From positions 124,001 through 188,000 of the forward strand of contig NZ_JAPCHW010000001.1 in assembly GCF_026107515.2 (NCBI RefSeq): a DNA stretch of 64,000 nucleotides. Direction: 5' to 3'. The position numbers were made by a program, and so were the translations under genes. The stretch is from Glutamicibacter sp. MNS18 (GTDB lineage Bacteria; Actinomycetota; Actinomycetes; Actinomycetales; Micrococcaceae). Below the pieces are notes generated by a model. That model had not been told where the DNA came from and did no database searches. It saw only the letters and a program-made list of their open reading frames with translations. Below are positions 16,031-25,960 of this stretch, piece by piece. Each line of letters starts with the position of its first letter. The first letter of the stretch is position 1.

Positions 16031-17593
16031 ATGGATGCCAAATCTGTCATTGTTGTCGGAGCCGGTTCGGCCGGGGCGGTGGTCGCCCGCCGCCTGGTGG
16101 ATGCCGGGGCGCGGGTCACGCTGTTCGAGGCCGGTGGGGAAGACACCAATCCGGCGATCCATGACCTGTCCCGACTGGGCGAGCTGTGGCACAGCGCCGA
16201 TGACTGGGACTACTTCACCGCCCCGATGAAAGGCACCGCGAACAAGCCCATGCACCTGCCAAGGGGCAAGGTGCTTGGCGGATCCCATGCGTTAAACGCC
16301 ACCATCTGGGTGCGTTGCTCACCCCACGATTTCAACGGGTGGGCCGAGCAGTGCGGTGAGCATTGGGCTTGGAAGAACGTGCTACCGGTCTACAAGGCCA
16401 TGGAGGACTACTCCGGTGGTCCCAGCGAATTGCGCGGAAGCGGGGGACCGGTTCCGGTCGTTAATGGCTATGAGCTCGATCCGATCCACCGCTCCATCAT
16501 GGACGCGGCCATCCAGGCCGGCGTTCCGTACAACCCTGACTACAACGGCCAGAATCTTGAAGGCGTCTCCCAGGAGCAGGTCAACATCGTCGAGGGGCAA
16601 CGGATCAACACCTGGAAGTGCTACCTGAAACCGGTGCGTGAGAAGCTGCGGATCATCACCGGCGCCGAAGTCCATTCGGTGATCGTGGATGACGGTGCGG
16701 TGCACGGGGTGAGGTACCGGCTGGACGGCCAGGACCGGGAGCTGCGCGCGGACGAGGTCGTCCTCAGCGCCGGGGCCCTGGGCTCGCCGCAGATCCTGTT
16801 ACGTTCGGGGATCGGCCCGGCCGCGGAGCTGGCCGCCGTTGGTGTCGAACCGGTGCTCGATTCCCCGCAGGTGGGCAAGAACCTGCACGACCACCTGTTG
16901 GCGCCGGTGATCGCCAAGACCACGACACGCGAGATCGACCCGCCCCGTGCCGGTGTCTCGGTCTCGCAGACCCACTTGTTCGCCAAATCCCGCGAGGAGC
17001 TGCCGGTGCCCGACACCCAGCCGATCTTCTTCGCCGTGCCGATGCTCTCCCCGGGGATGGAGCCGGTGGACGGTACGGCCTTCACCTTGCATTCGGGGAT
17101 CATTTCCCCGGCCAGCCGCGGGGAGCTGACCCTGAATGGCCCGGGCCTTGACGACCCGGTGCGCATCGACCTGAACGCCCTGGATGACCCGAAGGATATG
17201 GCTTCCTTCCTGTTCTCGATCAAGCAATGCCGCGAGATCCTCAAACAGCAGGCGCTGGCCGAAGGCTGGGGTGCCGTGGAAGTCTACCCGGGCCCGGATG
17301 TGCAGACCGACGAGCAACTGGAAACCTACATCCGCGAGAATGTGGTCACCTACCACCACCAGGTCGGTACATGCCGCATGGGAAGCGACAAGCAGGCCGT
17401 CGTGGACCCGTGGCTGAGACTCAACGGGCTGACCGGGTTGCGGGTGGTGGATGCCTCGGTGATGCCCACGATCACCACCGGAAACACCAATGCGCCATCG
17501 ATCCTGATCGGTGAGCTCGGGGCACGGTTCCTCATTGAGGACCTGCGCGGTGGCAGCACGCTGGAGACGGCGGATGCCGTGGTGGGCAGCTAG
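16031..17593 (+). CDS. GMC-family FAD oxidoreductase (choline dehydrogenase-like)
   Basis: 520 residues from ATG 16031; the frame extends to 15932 but that part covers the palindrome. The N-terminal dinucleotide fold is SVIVVGAGSAGAVVARRLVD. The GMC signature region is LPRGKVLGGSHALNATIWVR. The C-terminal active-site strand YHHQVGTCRMG carries the catalytic His, followed by TGNTNAPSILIGE with the second conserved Asn. Such enzymes oxidise alcohols (choline, sugars, polyethylene glycol and others). Nothing next door, such as a betaine aldehyde dehydrogenase, fixes the substrate. The palindrome upstream suggests substrate-inducible control. Confidence 0.87.
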   Translation: MDAKSVIVVGAGSAGAVVARRLVDAGARVTLFEAGGEDTNPAIHDLSRLGELWHSADDWDYFTAPMKGTANKPMHLPRGKVLGGSHALNATIWVRCSPHDFNGWAEQCGEHWAWKNVLPVYKAMEDYSGGPSELRGSGGPVPVVNGYELDPIHRSIMDAAIQAGVPYNPDYNGQNLEGVSQEQVNIVEGQRINTWKCYLKPVREKLRIITGAEVHSVIVDDGAVHGVRYRLDGQDRELRADEVVLSAGALGSPQILLRSGIGPAAELAAVGVEPVLDSPQVGKNLHDHLLAPVIAKTTTREIDPPRAGVSVSQTHLFAKSREELPVPDTQPIFFAVPMLSPGMEPVDGTAFTLHSGIISPASRGELTLNGPGLDDPVRIDLNALDDPKDMASFLFSIKQCREILKQQALAEGWGAVEVYPGPDVQTDEQLETYIRENVVTYHHQVGTCRMGSDKQAVVDPWLRLNGLTGLRVVDASVMPTITTGNTNAPSILIGELGARFLIEDLRGGSTLETADAVVGS

Positions 17594-17630
17594 CGGTACT
17601 CCTGCACCTGCCGCGGTGCCCGGGCCGTGG

Positions 17631-18302
17631 TTACGGGCGTGAGGCGAAGCGTTCGAGCAGGTCCACATGGCCCGAGACGATCAGCACGTCCCGGCGGGTG
17701 ACCATGGTGTCGGGTACCGCATAGGTGAAGTCCTCGCCCGGGGACTTCACCCCCACAATCGTCACCCCGTACTTGGAACGCACATTGGACTGGGCCAGGG
17801 TGAATCCCTGGGTTTCCTTCGGCGGGTACATCTTCACGATGGCGAAACCGTCATCGAATTCGATGAAGTCCAGCATCCGACCGCCAACCAGGTGCGCGGC
17901 GCGCACCCCGGCATCCGCCTCGGGGTAGATGACGTGGTTCGCGCCGATCCGGGTCAGGATCTTGCCGTGGGCGGGGGTGATCGCCTTGACCCACAGGTGC
18001 TCGATTCCCAGATCCACCAGGTTCACGGTGATCAGCACGCTGGATTCGATGGAGGTTCCCACCCCTACCACCGCCGAGGAGAACTCCTGGGCGCCGAGCT
18101 GGCGCAACGCGTCGATATTGGTGGCGTCGGCGGCCACCACATGGGTCAGCGTGCTCGCCCATTTCTGCACCAGCTCGGGGTTGCGCTCGATGGCCAGCAC
18201 CTCGCGTCCCTGCCTGACCAGCTGTTCGGCCACCGCGATCCCGAAACGGCCCAACCCGATCACCAGCACCGGTGCATTGTGGTCAATGGATCTTTCAGCC
18301 AA
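17631..18302 (-). CDS. ktrA: Potassium uptake regulatory protein KtrA (RCK/TrkA-N domain)
   Basis: 223 residues. The RCK_N Rossmann domain has LVIGLGRFGIAVAEQLVRQGREVLAIER, i.e. GxGxxG plus the downstream Glu that selects the adenine ribose. A C-terminal RCK_C (TrkA-C) domain covers about residues 140-220. KtrA forms an octameric ring on the cytoplasmic face of KtrB and gates K+ uptake in response to ATP/ADP and c-di-AMP. Its ATG lies inside the end of ktrB (8-base overlap), so the two are translationally coupled. Confidence 0.9.
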   Translation of the reverse strand: MAERSIDHNAPVLVIGLGRFGIAVAEQLVRQGREVLAIERNPELVQKWASTLTHVVAADATNIDALRQLGAQEFSSAVVGVGTSIESSVLITVNLVDLGIEHLWVKAITPAHGKILTRIGANHVIYPEADAGVRAAHLVGGRMLDFIEFDDGFAIVKMYPPKETQGFTLAQSNVRSKYGVTIVGVKSPGEDFTYAVPDTMVTRRDVLIVSGHVDLLERFASRP

Positions 18303-19728
18303 TGATCGGCCTCTCTTCCGGATACTGGTACAGGGTGTCGCGGTGGCGCATGGTCAGCGCGCTTGCCAAGGTAATGCTACCGATACGTCCGGCAAACATC
18401 AGCGCCGAGAGCACGTACTTGCCCTCGGGGGGAAGCTCGGCCGAGACATTCATGCTCAACCCCACCGTGCCGAAGGCCGAAATCGACTCGAACAGGGCAC
18501 GGTCGAAGGACAGCCGGGAGTCGATCACCAGCAGTGCCGCGGTGGCCACGGCGACCAGGGTGGCACCCAGCACGATCACCGAGATCGCCACGCGCATGGT
18601 GGATTCGGGCAGCCGGCGGCCGAAGGCCCGCACCTCGGAGTCGCCGCGCACCTCCGCGGCAATGGCAAGGAACATCACCGCGATGGTGGTGACCTTGATA
18701 CCCCCGGCAGTGGAGGCGGACCCGCCACCGGCAAACATCAGCGCGTTGGTCAGCAGCACACTGACCGGTTCAAGCTGGTTGGGATCCACCAGGTTGAAGC
18801 CACCGGAGCGGGTCATCACCGAGGCGAACAGGGCATTGGTGAATTTCTCGCCCGGTCCCAGCCCGGCAATGGTCCCTGCGTTGTTCCATTCCGCGGCCAG
18901 CCACAGCACGGTGCCCACCACCAGCAGGATCATGGTCACCAGCAAGGTGAGCTTGGTATGCAGGTTCCACTTGCGGTGATTCAACCGGTGGGCCAGCAGC
19001 ACCATGATCACCGGGAAACCCAGTGACCCCAGGAAGACCCCGAGCATCAGCGGTCCGAGGATCCAGCCATCCATATGATAGGGGACCAGCCCATCCGAAT
19101 GCGGTGTGAACCCGGCATTGTTGAAGGCCGACACCGCGTAGAACACCCCGTGCCAGATCGCCGAGGAGAAGGATTCGCCCAGCACCATGAACCGGGGAAC
19201 CAGCAAGAGCGAGATCACCAGCTGCAGGCTGACCGCGGTCAGGATGACGATCCGCAGCAGCGAACGCACCTCGCCCAGGGCCGAGGTGCCGGCGGTGTTC
19301 ATCGAGCTTTGCGCCACCAGCTTGCCGCGCACCCCCAGGCGCTTGGACACCGCCAGCGAGAGCAGCGAGGCGATCGTCAGGATCCCCAGTCCGCCGACGA
19401 ACATGGCGATCAGGATCAGCAACTGGCCGAAGAAGGACCAATGCACGGCAGTGCTCACGGTGGTCAGGCCGGTAACGCACACCGCGGAGACCGCCGTGAA
19501 CAGGGCATCGTGCAGTGCCGTGGGCTGCCCATCCGCCGCCGCGAAGGGTGCGGCCAGCAGCGAGGTGAAGACCGTAATGACCAACAGGAACGCGCCCAGG
19601 GCCAATCGTGCCGGGGAGCGAACCGTGAAATCCGCGAGTGCGGTCTTCAGGCGCAGCAGCTTGCGGCGGTGCCGTACCCGCAGCCGTTCAGCGTGTTCAA
19701 CACGACGCTGCCGCGAAGACTCGCTCAT
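18295..19728 (-). CDS. ktrB: Potassium transporter KtrB (TrkH/Ktr family)
   Basis: 477 residues from ATG 19728, with GAGG 6 bases upstream; the frame extends to a TTG at 19767. A basic N-terminus (about 40 residues) precedes four M1-P-M2 repeats with selectivity-filter loops CVTGLTTV, SAFNNAGFT, MTRSGGFN and FGTVGLS. Each keeps the conserved filter glycine. It is the membrane pore of a Na+-dependent K+ uptake system, paired with KtrA. The gene is divergent from acuC. Confidence 0.9.
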   Translation of the reverse strand: MSESSRQRRVEHAERLRVRHRRKLLRLKTALADFTVRSPARLALGAFLLVITVFTSLLAAPFAAADGQPTALHDALFTAVSAVCVTGLTTVSTAVHWSFFGQLLILIAMFVGGLGILTIASLLSLAVSKRLGVRGKLVAQSSMNTAGTSALGEVRSLLRIVILTAVSLQLVISLLLVPRFMVLGESFSSAIWHGVFYAVSAFNNAGFTPHSDGLVPYHMDGWILGPLMLGVFLGSLGFPVIMVLLAHRLNHRKWNLHTKLTLLVTMILLVVGTVLWLAAEWNNAGTIAGLGPGEKFTNALFASVMTRSGGFNLVDPNQLEPVSVLLTNALMFAGGGSASTAGGIKVTTIAVMFLAIAAEVRGDSEVRAFGRRLPESTMRVAISVIVLGATLVAVATAALLVIDSRLSFDRALFESISAFGTVGLSMNVSAELPPEGKYVLSALMFAGRIGSITLASALTMRHRDTLYQYPEERPIIG

Positions 19729-19870
19729 CCATGCCTCATTCTCCGGTCGAAAGACGTCCTGACTCAAAGATAATCTACGCCGCGCGGCGGCCGGGAGGGC
19801 CTAGCGCGGGGAATGACGCGCGGCGGCTACACAAATGTGAGACGAAGCATTGAGATGCGTCACAGTCCGG

Positions 19871-19876
19871 TAGCCT
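19871..19876 (+). promoter_or_regulatory. -10 element TAGCCT of the leaderless acuC promoter
   Basis: TAGCCT is followed by 6 bases and then GTG 19883. No ribosome-binding site is present, which fits a leaderless transcript. Confidence 0.5.
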
Positions 19877-19882
19877 GAGAAT

Positions 19883-21085
19883 GTGCTAGAACCTCAACAT
19901 CCTCCACGCCCCACCCTCGTTGTCTGGGATGAGCAGTACCTGCAATACAAGTTCAGCGACTACCATCCCATGCACCCCTGCCGCCTGGAACTGACCATGC
20001 GATTGAGCGAGCAGCTGGGGATACTGGAGGGAAAGAACCTCTCCCGCGATACCCCGGTGGTGGCCTCGGATGCCGAACTGCTCAAGGTGCACGGCGCCGA
20101 GTATGTGAAGCAGGTGCGCCGGGTCAGCCAGGATCCGAGCGATCCGGCACCGGATTTCGGGCTGGGAACCGAAGACGACCCGGCCTTCGCCGGGATGCAT
20201 GAGGCCAGTGCCAGGATCTTCGGCGGGTCCCTGGTTGCCGCCGAGGCCATTGTGCAACAGACGGCGGTAAGGGCGGTGAACTTCGCCGGCGGCATGCACC
20301 ACGCGGCGAAGGACAAGGCCAGTGGATTCTGCATCTACAACGATGCGGCCGCTGCCATCCAGCACCTGCTGGATAGCGGTGTGCAACGCGTGTGCTATAT
20401 CGACGTGGATGCCCATCACGGAGACGGGACCGAATCCCTGTTCTGGGATGAGGAGCGGGTGCTGACCGTTTCCATCCACGAGTCGGGGATGAGCCTGTTC
20501 CCGGGCACCGGGTTCGCCAACGAAATCGGCGGTGCCAGGGCCCAGGGCAGCGCGGTGAACCTGGCCCTGCCGGCCATGACCGGGGACGCCGGATGGATGC
20601 GGGCATTCCATGCGGTGGTACCCCCACTGGTGCGGGCCTTCGCCCCGGAGGTGATCGTCTCGCAGCACGGCTGCGATGCCCATCGCGACGACGACCTAAC
20701 GAACCTGAAGCTGTCGGTCGATGCCCAACGGCAGGTGGCCCTGGACATTTCGCAGCTGGCCGACGAGGTGTGCGAGGGCCGGTGGCTGGCCACCGGCGGT
20801 GGCGGCTATAACGTGACCGGGGTCGTGCCGCGGTCCTGGAGCCACCTGATCGCCATCGCGGCCGGTACGCCGGTCCCGCTGCGCACCTATGTGCCCGAGG
20901 AATTCCGCCGCTATGTCCTGGAAACCTACGGCAAGGCGGTTCCCTACCTGATGGGCGATGACGCGCAACTGTGGTGGCGTAACTGGGAGGTGGGCTATGA
21001 TCCGGCAGATCCGGTGGACCGTTCCATTATCGCCACACGCAAGGAAGTGTTCCCGCTATATGGCCTGGATCCCTGGTTCGACTAG
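19883..21085 (+). CDS. acuC: AcuC-type histone deacetylase-family protein
   Basis: 400 residues from the leaderless GTG 19883. The arginase/deacetylase fold carries all catalytic landmarks: GGMHHAAKDKASGFCIYND (general-base histidine pair), YIDVDAHHGDG (Asp and His zinc ligands), SIHESG, VSQHGCDAHRDD (third zinc-ligand Asp) and GGGGYN. In Bacillus, AcuC deacetylates and activates acetyl-CoA synthetase. No acs or acetyltransferase gene is adjacent here, so the substrate is inferred from the family only. Confidence 0.9.
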   Translation: MLEPQHPPRPTLVVWDEQYLQYKFSDYHPMHPCRLELTMRLSEQLGILEGKNLSRDTPVVASDAELLKVHGAEYVKQVRRVSQDPSDPAPDFGLGTEDDPAFAGMHEASARIFGGSLVAAEAIVQQTAVRAVNFAGGMHHAAKDKASGFCIYNDAAAAIQHLLDSGVQRVCYIDVDAHHGDGTESLFWDEERVLTVSIHESGMSLFPGTGFANEIGGARAQGSAVNLALPAMTGDAGWMRAFHAVVPPLVRAFAPEVIVSQHGCDAHRDDDLTNLKLSVDAQRQVALDISQLADEVCEGRWLATGGGGYNVTGVVPRSWSHLIAIAAGTPVPLRTYVPEEFRRYVLETYGKAVPYLMGDDAQLWWRNWEVGYDPADPVDRSIIATRKEVFPLYGLDPWFD

Positions 21086-21207
21086 CGCAATCGGGCTTGT
21101 TTTGCACCGGTCGCGGGGCCCGGGACCGGCCCTGGTGGGACCTTGTGTGAATAGGACATTGGGCAAAGTCCGGACGAATACCCGTATATGCCGCTAGGGT
21201 TATGCCT

Positions 21208-21666
21208 GTGGCTATTGATGAATTGTTCTCTGCATTGGCGGAGCCGACCCGACGTCGGATCCTGGAAGAACTCAAGGACGAGGCGTTGGCGGTGGGGATG
21301 TTGGTCGAACGGTTGGAAATCTCCCAGCCCACGGTGTCCAAGCATCTCAAGGTGTTGCGCGAGGCGTCCCTGGTGACCATGAGCGCACAGGGCCAGCGAC
21401 GCATTTACACCCTGAGTGTGTCGGCCATCGAGGAACTGGGGCAATGGTGTGCCGGTTTCCTTCCGGAGCCTGCACCCGTGGCCGAACCGGAACAGATCCA
21501 AACAGGTAGCCACGTGGCCGAGCTGGATACGGCAAACCCTGCCGGGATTCCCGCAGCGGCACAGCAACTGGGTCGTACCGTGGGACGCCGCCTGGAGCAT
21601 GTGACCGGGCGGGCCCACGAAATCATTGAGCGTTTCCCACGATTCGGGCGTAAACGCCAAGAGTGA
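21208..21666 (+). CDS. ArsR/SmtB-family transcriptional regulator
   Basis: 152 residues from GTG 21208. I prefer this start to ATG 21202 because a -10 box TAGGGT (21195-21200) sits 7 bases before it, giving a leaderless mRNA. The winged helix AIDELFSALAEPTRRRILEELKD...LEISQPTVSKHLKVLREASLV is a textbook ArsR domain with recognition helix SQPTVSKHLKVLR. No cysteine cluster for metal sensing is present, only one Cys (QWCAG). The tail of about 60 residues is charged and less conserved. It may regulate itself or the downstream glutamate dehydrogenase gene. Confidence 0.82.
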   Translation: MAIDELFSALAEPTRRRILEELKDEALAVGMLVERLEISQPTVSKHLKVLREASLVTMSAQGQRRIYTLSVSAIEELGQWCAGFLPEPAPVAEPEQIQTGSHVAELDTANPAGIPAAAQQLGRTVGRRLEHVTGRAHEIIERFPRFGRKRQE

Positions 21667-21708
21667 GTTGAGCACGAAACCCCCTGGGCTAAGGAAGAGG
21701 GCAGCGAG

Positions 21709-21727
21709 GCTCTACGTTACGTAGAGC
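21709..21727. promoter_or_regulatory. 19-base palindrome upstream of gdhA
   Basis: GCTCTACGT-T-ACGTAGAGC is a perfect inverted repeat around a single central base. It is followed by TTAAAAAAATTGACG, an A-tract and a -35-like TTGACG (21737-21742). The A-run lies on the wrong side for a terminator on either strand, so an operator is the better reading. Confidence 0.55.
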
Positions 21728-21755
21728 TTAAAAAAATTGACGAAGAATTTCCATG

Positions 21756-21768
21756 GAACACGGTGTTC
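21756..21768. promoter_or_regulatory. 13-base palindrome GAACACGGTGTTC upstream of gdhA
   Basis: A perfect inverted repeat (GAACAC-G-GTGTTC) lies 14 bases downstream of the TTGACG -35-like hexamer and 88 bases before the gdhA start, so it overlaps the expected -10/+1 region. It is a plausible repressor site. Confidence 0.5.
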
Positions 21769-21825
21769 GTGGCATTCTCGTCGGTGGGGCATTGACGCCG
21801 GTTCTGCGGTAGAAGTATGCCCTAG

Positions 21826-23199
<1,374 letters not shown>

Positions 23200-23212
23200 G
23201 GAACCGTCGAAA

Positions 23213-23262
23213 ACACACCGCTGTTGCCGGGCATGCTGCCGGCGGCAGCGGTGTGGTGTTTT
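23213..23262 (+). terminator. Terminator after gdhA
   Basis: Outer stem ACACCGCTG (23215-23223) / CAGCGGTGT (23246-23254) encloses a GC-rich inner hairpin and is followed by GGTGTTTTAG. Confidence 0.75.
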
Positions 23263-23450
23263 AGTGGGTAATCGCGCAAACTTCTTCGGTCACTCGTGTG
23301 TTCCTGCTTCGTAAAGCACGGGCCGAACCATTAGACTATGGGATGAAGCGTACCCAACTATGATTGCCGATGTTGATCACAAGTCGTTGAAGTTGACGTA
23401 TTGCTTTTCAGCGCGACGAAATAGAGATCAGCGTCAGGAGAAATTCCCCT

Positions 23451-23675
23451 ATGGCGGATAAACAGAATTTTGCTGGAGCACGGTTCATGACTGTGGCCGA
23501 AGTGGCCCAGATGATGCGTGTTTCAAAGATGACCGTTTATCGTCTGATCCACGCCGGTGATTTACCCGCCGTGCAGTTCGGCCGCTCCTACCGCGTTCCG
23601 GAAAACGCCGTCGAAGCCTACCTGCAAGCTGCAGGTGTTGATCCTCACAGGGGTACGGGATCATACGGTAGTTAG
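23451..23675 (+). CDS. bldC: BldC-family MerR-like helix-turn-helix regulator
   Basis: 74 residues, with AGGAGAAA before ATG 23451. The body FMTVAEVAQMMRVSKMTVYRLIHAGDLPAVQFGRSYRVPENAVEAYLQAAG is a single winged-HTH (excisionase/MerR-like) domain. This is the compact BldC form, which lacks the MerR dimerisation coil and binds direct repeats cooperatively. In Streptomyces BldC controls development; in non-sporulating actinobacteria its targets are not settled. It keeps its usual neighbour, the 32-aa gene downstream. Confidence 0.85.
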   Translation: MADKQNFAGARFMTVAEVAQMMRVSKMTVYRLIHAGDLPAVQFGRSYRVPENAVEAYLQAAGVDPHRGTGSYGS

Positions 23676-23813
23676 CTTCACGATGGTCAGAACTTGGCCG
23701 AAGAGCGGGTAATCTGTTAAGGAACGTTTAACGTCCGGTCAGCCGTGCGTCAAGACCTCATTGGCTTGGCGGTGACACGGCTGATGCATTTATTTAGTCT
23801 GTGAGGAACCACT

Positions 23814-23912
23814 ATGGGCTCAGTTGTTAAGAAGCGCCGCAAGCGTATGTCGAAGAAGAAGCACCGCAAGCTGCTTCGCAAGACCCGCCACCAGCGTCGC
23901 AACAAGAAGTAG
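23814..23912 (+). CDS. 32-residue Arg/Lys-rich AURKAIP1/COX24-like (bS22-type) protein
   Basis: A very short gene: ATG 23814, TAG 23910-23912, with GAGGA 7 bases upstream. The product starts [19 protein letters not shown] and ends RRNKK; well over half of its residues are Lys, Arg or His. It matches the AURKAIP1/COX24 domain and the mycobacterial 33-residue Rv0500B/bS22, a small ribosomal protein seen in mycobacterial 70S structures. Location directly downstream of bldC is the same as in Mycobacterium and Streptomyces. Ribosome association is inferred from the family. Confidence 0.88.
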   Translation: MGSVVKKRRKRMSKKKHRKLLRKTRHQRRNKK

Positions 23913-23944
23913 TTTCGAGTTCTCGAAACACTTCGGTGTAGATG

Positions 23945-23992
23945 ATCGCCATCGCCATGAGGGTTTACCCGGGCGGTGGCGATTGTTGTTTT
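23945..23992 (+). terminator. Terminator after the 32-aa gene
   Basis: Stem ATCGCCATCGCC (23945-23956) / GGCGGTGGCGAT (23972-23983), with one wobble pair, is followed by TGTTGTTTT. It is convergent with the HAD gene and may serve both strands. Confidence 0.75.
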
Positions 23993-24809
23993 AACCCCGG
24001 AGCCGGTTCCGCACACGCTGCAGGCTGCGCTGGGCGGCCCAGACCGCGGTGATGACCCCGGCCAGCTTCAGGCTCAGTTTCGCGGCGCGTTGCCCCGTCC
24101 GGAAGTCGTACACCTGCCATCCCTGGGTCCTGGCGTAGGCACGTAAGCGCGCATCGGGGTTAATGGCCACCGGATGCCCCACGGCTTCGAGCAGGGGCAC
24201 ATCGTTGAAGGAATCCGAATAGGCCCAGGAGTCCTCCAACCGGATGTTCTTCTCCTGCGCCAGCTGCCGCATCGCCTCGGCCTTCTGTTCCCCGTGCAGG
24301 ATCGACCCGATCAGCTTGCCGGTATAGTGCCCGTTCCTGCTTTCGACCTTGGTGCCCAAGGCCCCGGTCAGTTCCAGGCGGCGGGCGATCACACCGGCCA
24401 CCTCGGTCGGTGTGGCGGTAACCAGCCACACTTCACGCCCCACATTCAGATGCTGGCGGGCGATGGATACGGTGCCGGCCCAGAGCTTGGGGTGGATGAA
24501 CTCGTCATAGATTTCGTCACCCAGCTGTTCCATCTGGGCCACGCTGGTGCCCTCAACGAGTTTCAGCGCCCGATCGCGGATGACATTGATATCCCCGAGA
24601 TGTTCACCGCGCATCAGGAAACGCAGCTGCTTCAGGGCGAAAAAGAGCACCTCGCGCAGCTGGAAGAGCTTGCGCTGGTGCATCTTGCGGGCCACCGCAT
24701 ACAACGAGGCACCCCGGACAAGGGTGTTGTCCACGTCAAAGAACGCGGCAACCACGCTTTCGCCGGCGGATTCGTGCCCTGGACTGTGATCTGGTTCGTT
24801 GGCGCGCAT
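23991..24809 (-). CDS. HAD-IB family phosphatase (SerB-like)
   Basis: 272 residues. HAD motif I is AAFFDVDNTLVRGAS (nucleophile Asp and acid/base Asp), motif II is WLVTATPTEVAG, and motif IV is SWAYSDSFNDVPLLEAVGHP. A basic C-terminal helix follows. It corresponds in location and type to Mycobacterium Rv0505c (SerB1), but HAD-IB members in this group also act on other phosphates, so phosphoserine is only one possible substrate. A helical cap with a hydrophobic stretch (LFQLREVLFFALKQLRFLM) is present. Confidence 0.82.
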   Translation of the reverse strand: MRANEPDHSPGHESAGESVVAAFFDVDNTLVRGASLYAVARKMHQRKLFQLREVLFFALKQLRFLMRGEHLGDINVIRDRALKLVEGTSVAQMEQLGDEIYDEFIHPKLWAGTVSIARQHLNVGREVWLVTATPTEVAGVIARRLELTGALGTKVESRNGHYTGKLIGSILHGEQKAEAMRQLAQEKNIRLEDSWAYSDSFNDVPLLEAVGHPVAINPDARLRAYARTQGWQVYDFRTGQRAAKLSLKLAGVITAVWAAQRSLQRVRNRLRG

Positions 24810-24921
24810 TTGATCTATTTTATCCTCAGAGCCGGGCCGGAGGCCGGGTACCGAACCATCCGGAGAGTCTCAATTGGGTCACGCACACCTGCCCGTGGCC
24901 GCATCATGAGAATATGGGAGG

Positions 24922-25173
24922 GTGAGCCGAACACCAGAGATCCAGTTACTGGTCCGTAAGGACTGCCATCTGTGCGCAGCAGCCCGCCAGACAGTGCAGG
25001 AGGTGACCTCGCAGCTGGGGCTGGACTTCGGTGAGATCGATATCGACACGGATCCGGTGCTACGCGAACGCCACCATGAAGAGGTCCCGGTGCTGCTCAT
25101 CGACGGCGCCGTTCGCGATTTCTGGCGGATCGACCCACACCGGCTGCACCGGCTGCTCAGCAGCCAACGCTAA
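24922..25173 (+). CDS. Glutaredoxin-like thiol protein (CxxC)
   Basis: 83 residues from GTG 24922. The thioredoxin-fold N-terminus IQLLVRKDCHLCAAARQTV contains the redox motif CHLC. The cis-Pro loop is EEVPVLLIDG. The family (DUF836/glutaredoxin-like, Rv0508 position) sits next to rex/hemA in actinobacteria. A weak -10 (GAGAAT) lies 8 bases before the start, so the message may be leaderless. Its redox partner is unknown. Confidence 0.82.
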   Translation: MSRTPEIQLLVRKDCHLCAAARQTVQEVTSQLGLDFGEIDIDTDPVLRERHHEEVPVLLIDGAVRDFWRIDPHRLHRLLSSQR

Positions 25174-25223
25174 GCCTGCCAGCCCTCGGTAACCAACCGA
25201 GCCAAACCACCGAAGGGGTTCCA

Positions 25224-25883
25224 GTGCCCGAACCACGAGTCCTGCCCGAGGCCACCTTGATGCGCCTGACGCAGTATCTTCGGGCATTGAACACGCTGGC
25301 CAACCAGGGCCTGGAACGCACCAGTTCAGGGGTGCTGGCCGATGCCGCGGGGGTGAATCCGGCGATCCTGCGCAAGGACCTGTCGTTGCTGGGTTCCTAT
25401 GGCACCCGCGGGGTGGGCTATGTCGTACAGGATCTGGCCAACCACATCAACCGTACGCTGGGGTTGAACCAGGACTGGCGGGTCGCCATCCTCGGCGCCG
25501 GCAACCTGGGCCGCGCGCTGAGTGGCTATGCCGGCTTCCGTTCGCGCGGGTTCCACGTCAAGGCGATCCTGGACAGTTCCCCGGCGCTGATCGGCGCGGC
25601 CGTCGGGGAACTGACGGTCCGTGATTCGGCGCAACTGGCCGAGGTGGTCCAGGAGTTCGAGATCAACATCGCCGTGCTGGCCGTGCCCGGCGAGGCGGCC
25701 CAGGGACTGGTTGATGAATTGGCCCTGCTGGGGGTGCGCAGTATCCTCAGCTTCGCCCCGCAGGTGATCCGCGTCCCCGAGGGTGTTGAACTGCGCAGGG
25801 TGGACCTGTCCACCGAACTGCAGATCCTGACCTACCATGCGGTGCGCTCGGACGGGCAGCCCGGGCAGGCACAAGGGGCTTAA
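25224..25883 (+). CDS. rex: Redox-sensing transcriptional repressor Rex
   Basis: 219 residues from GTG 25224, with GAAGGGG upstream. The N-terminal winged helix includes LADAAGVNPAILRKDLSLLGSYGTRGVGY, the Rex recognition region. The NADH-binding Rossmann domain has VAILGAGNLGRALSGYAGF. A domain-swapped C-terminal helix (DLSTELQILTYHAV) is present. Rex represses respiratory genes when NADH is low. I found no TTGTGA-N6-TCACAA operator in the window, so its targets lie elsewhere. In related genomes hemA follows rex; here it does not. Confidence 0.93.
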   Translation: MPEPRVLPEATLMRLTQYLRALNTLANQGLERTSSGVLADAAGVNPAILRKDLSLLGSYGTRGVGYVVQDLANHINRTLGLNQDWRVAILGAGNLGRALSGYAGFRSRGFHVKAILDSSPALIGAAVGELTVRDSAQLAEVVQEFEINIAVLAVPGEAAQGLVDELALLGVRSILSFAPQVIRVPEGVELRRVDLSTELQILTYHAVRSDGQPGQAQGA

Positions 25884-25960
25884 AGCCCGCCGGCCCCGCC
25901 CCGGGAACCAGCAGCGGTACGCCACAGTCCCGGGCCAGGGCCGGATCAGGGTGTGAAGGC

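Noticed and set aside
21709-21740. Palindrome plus A-tract read as a terminator of the ArsR gene
   Set aside because: The A-run follows the hairpin on the plus strand. A terminator would need T after the hairpin on the transcribed strand, so neither strand fits.
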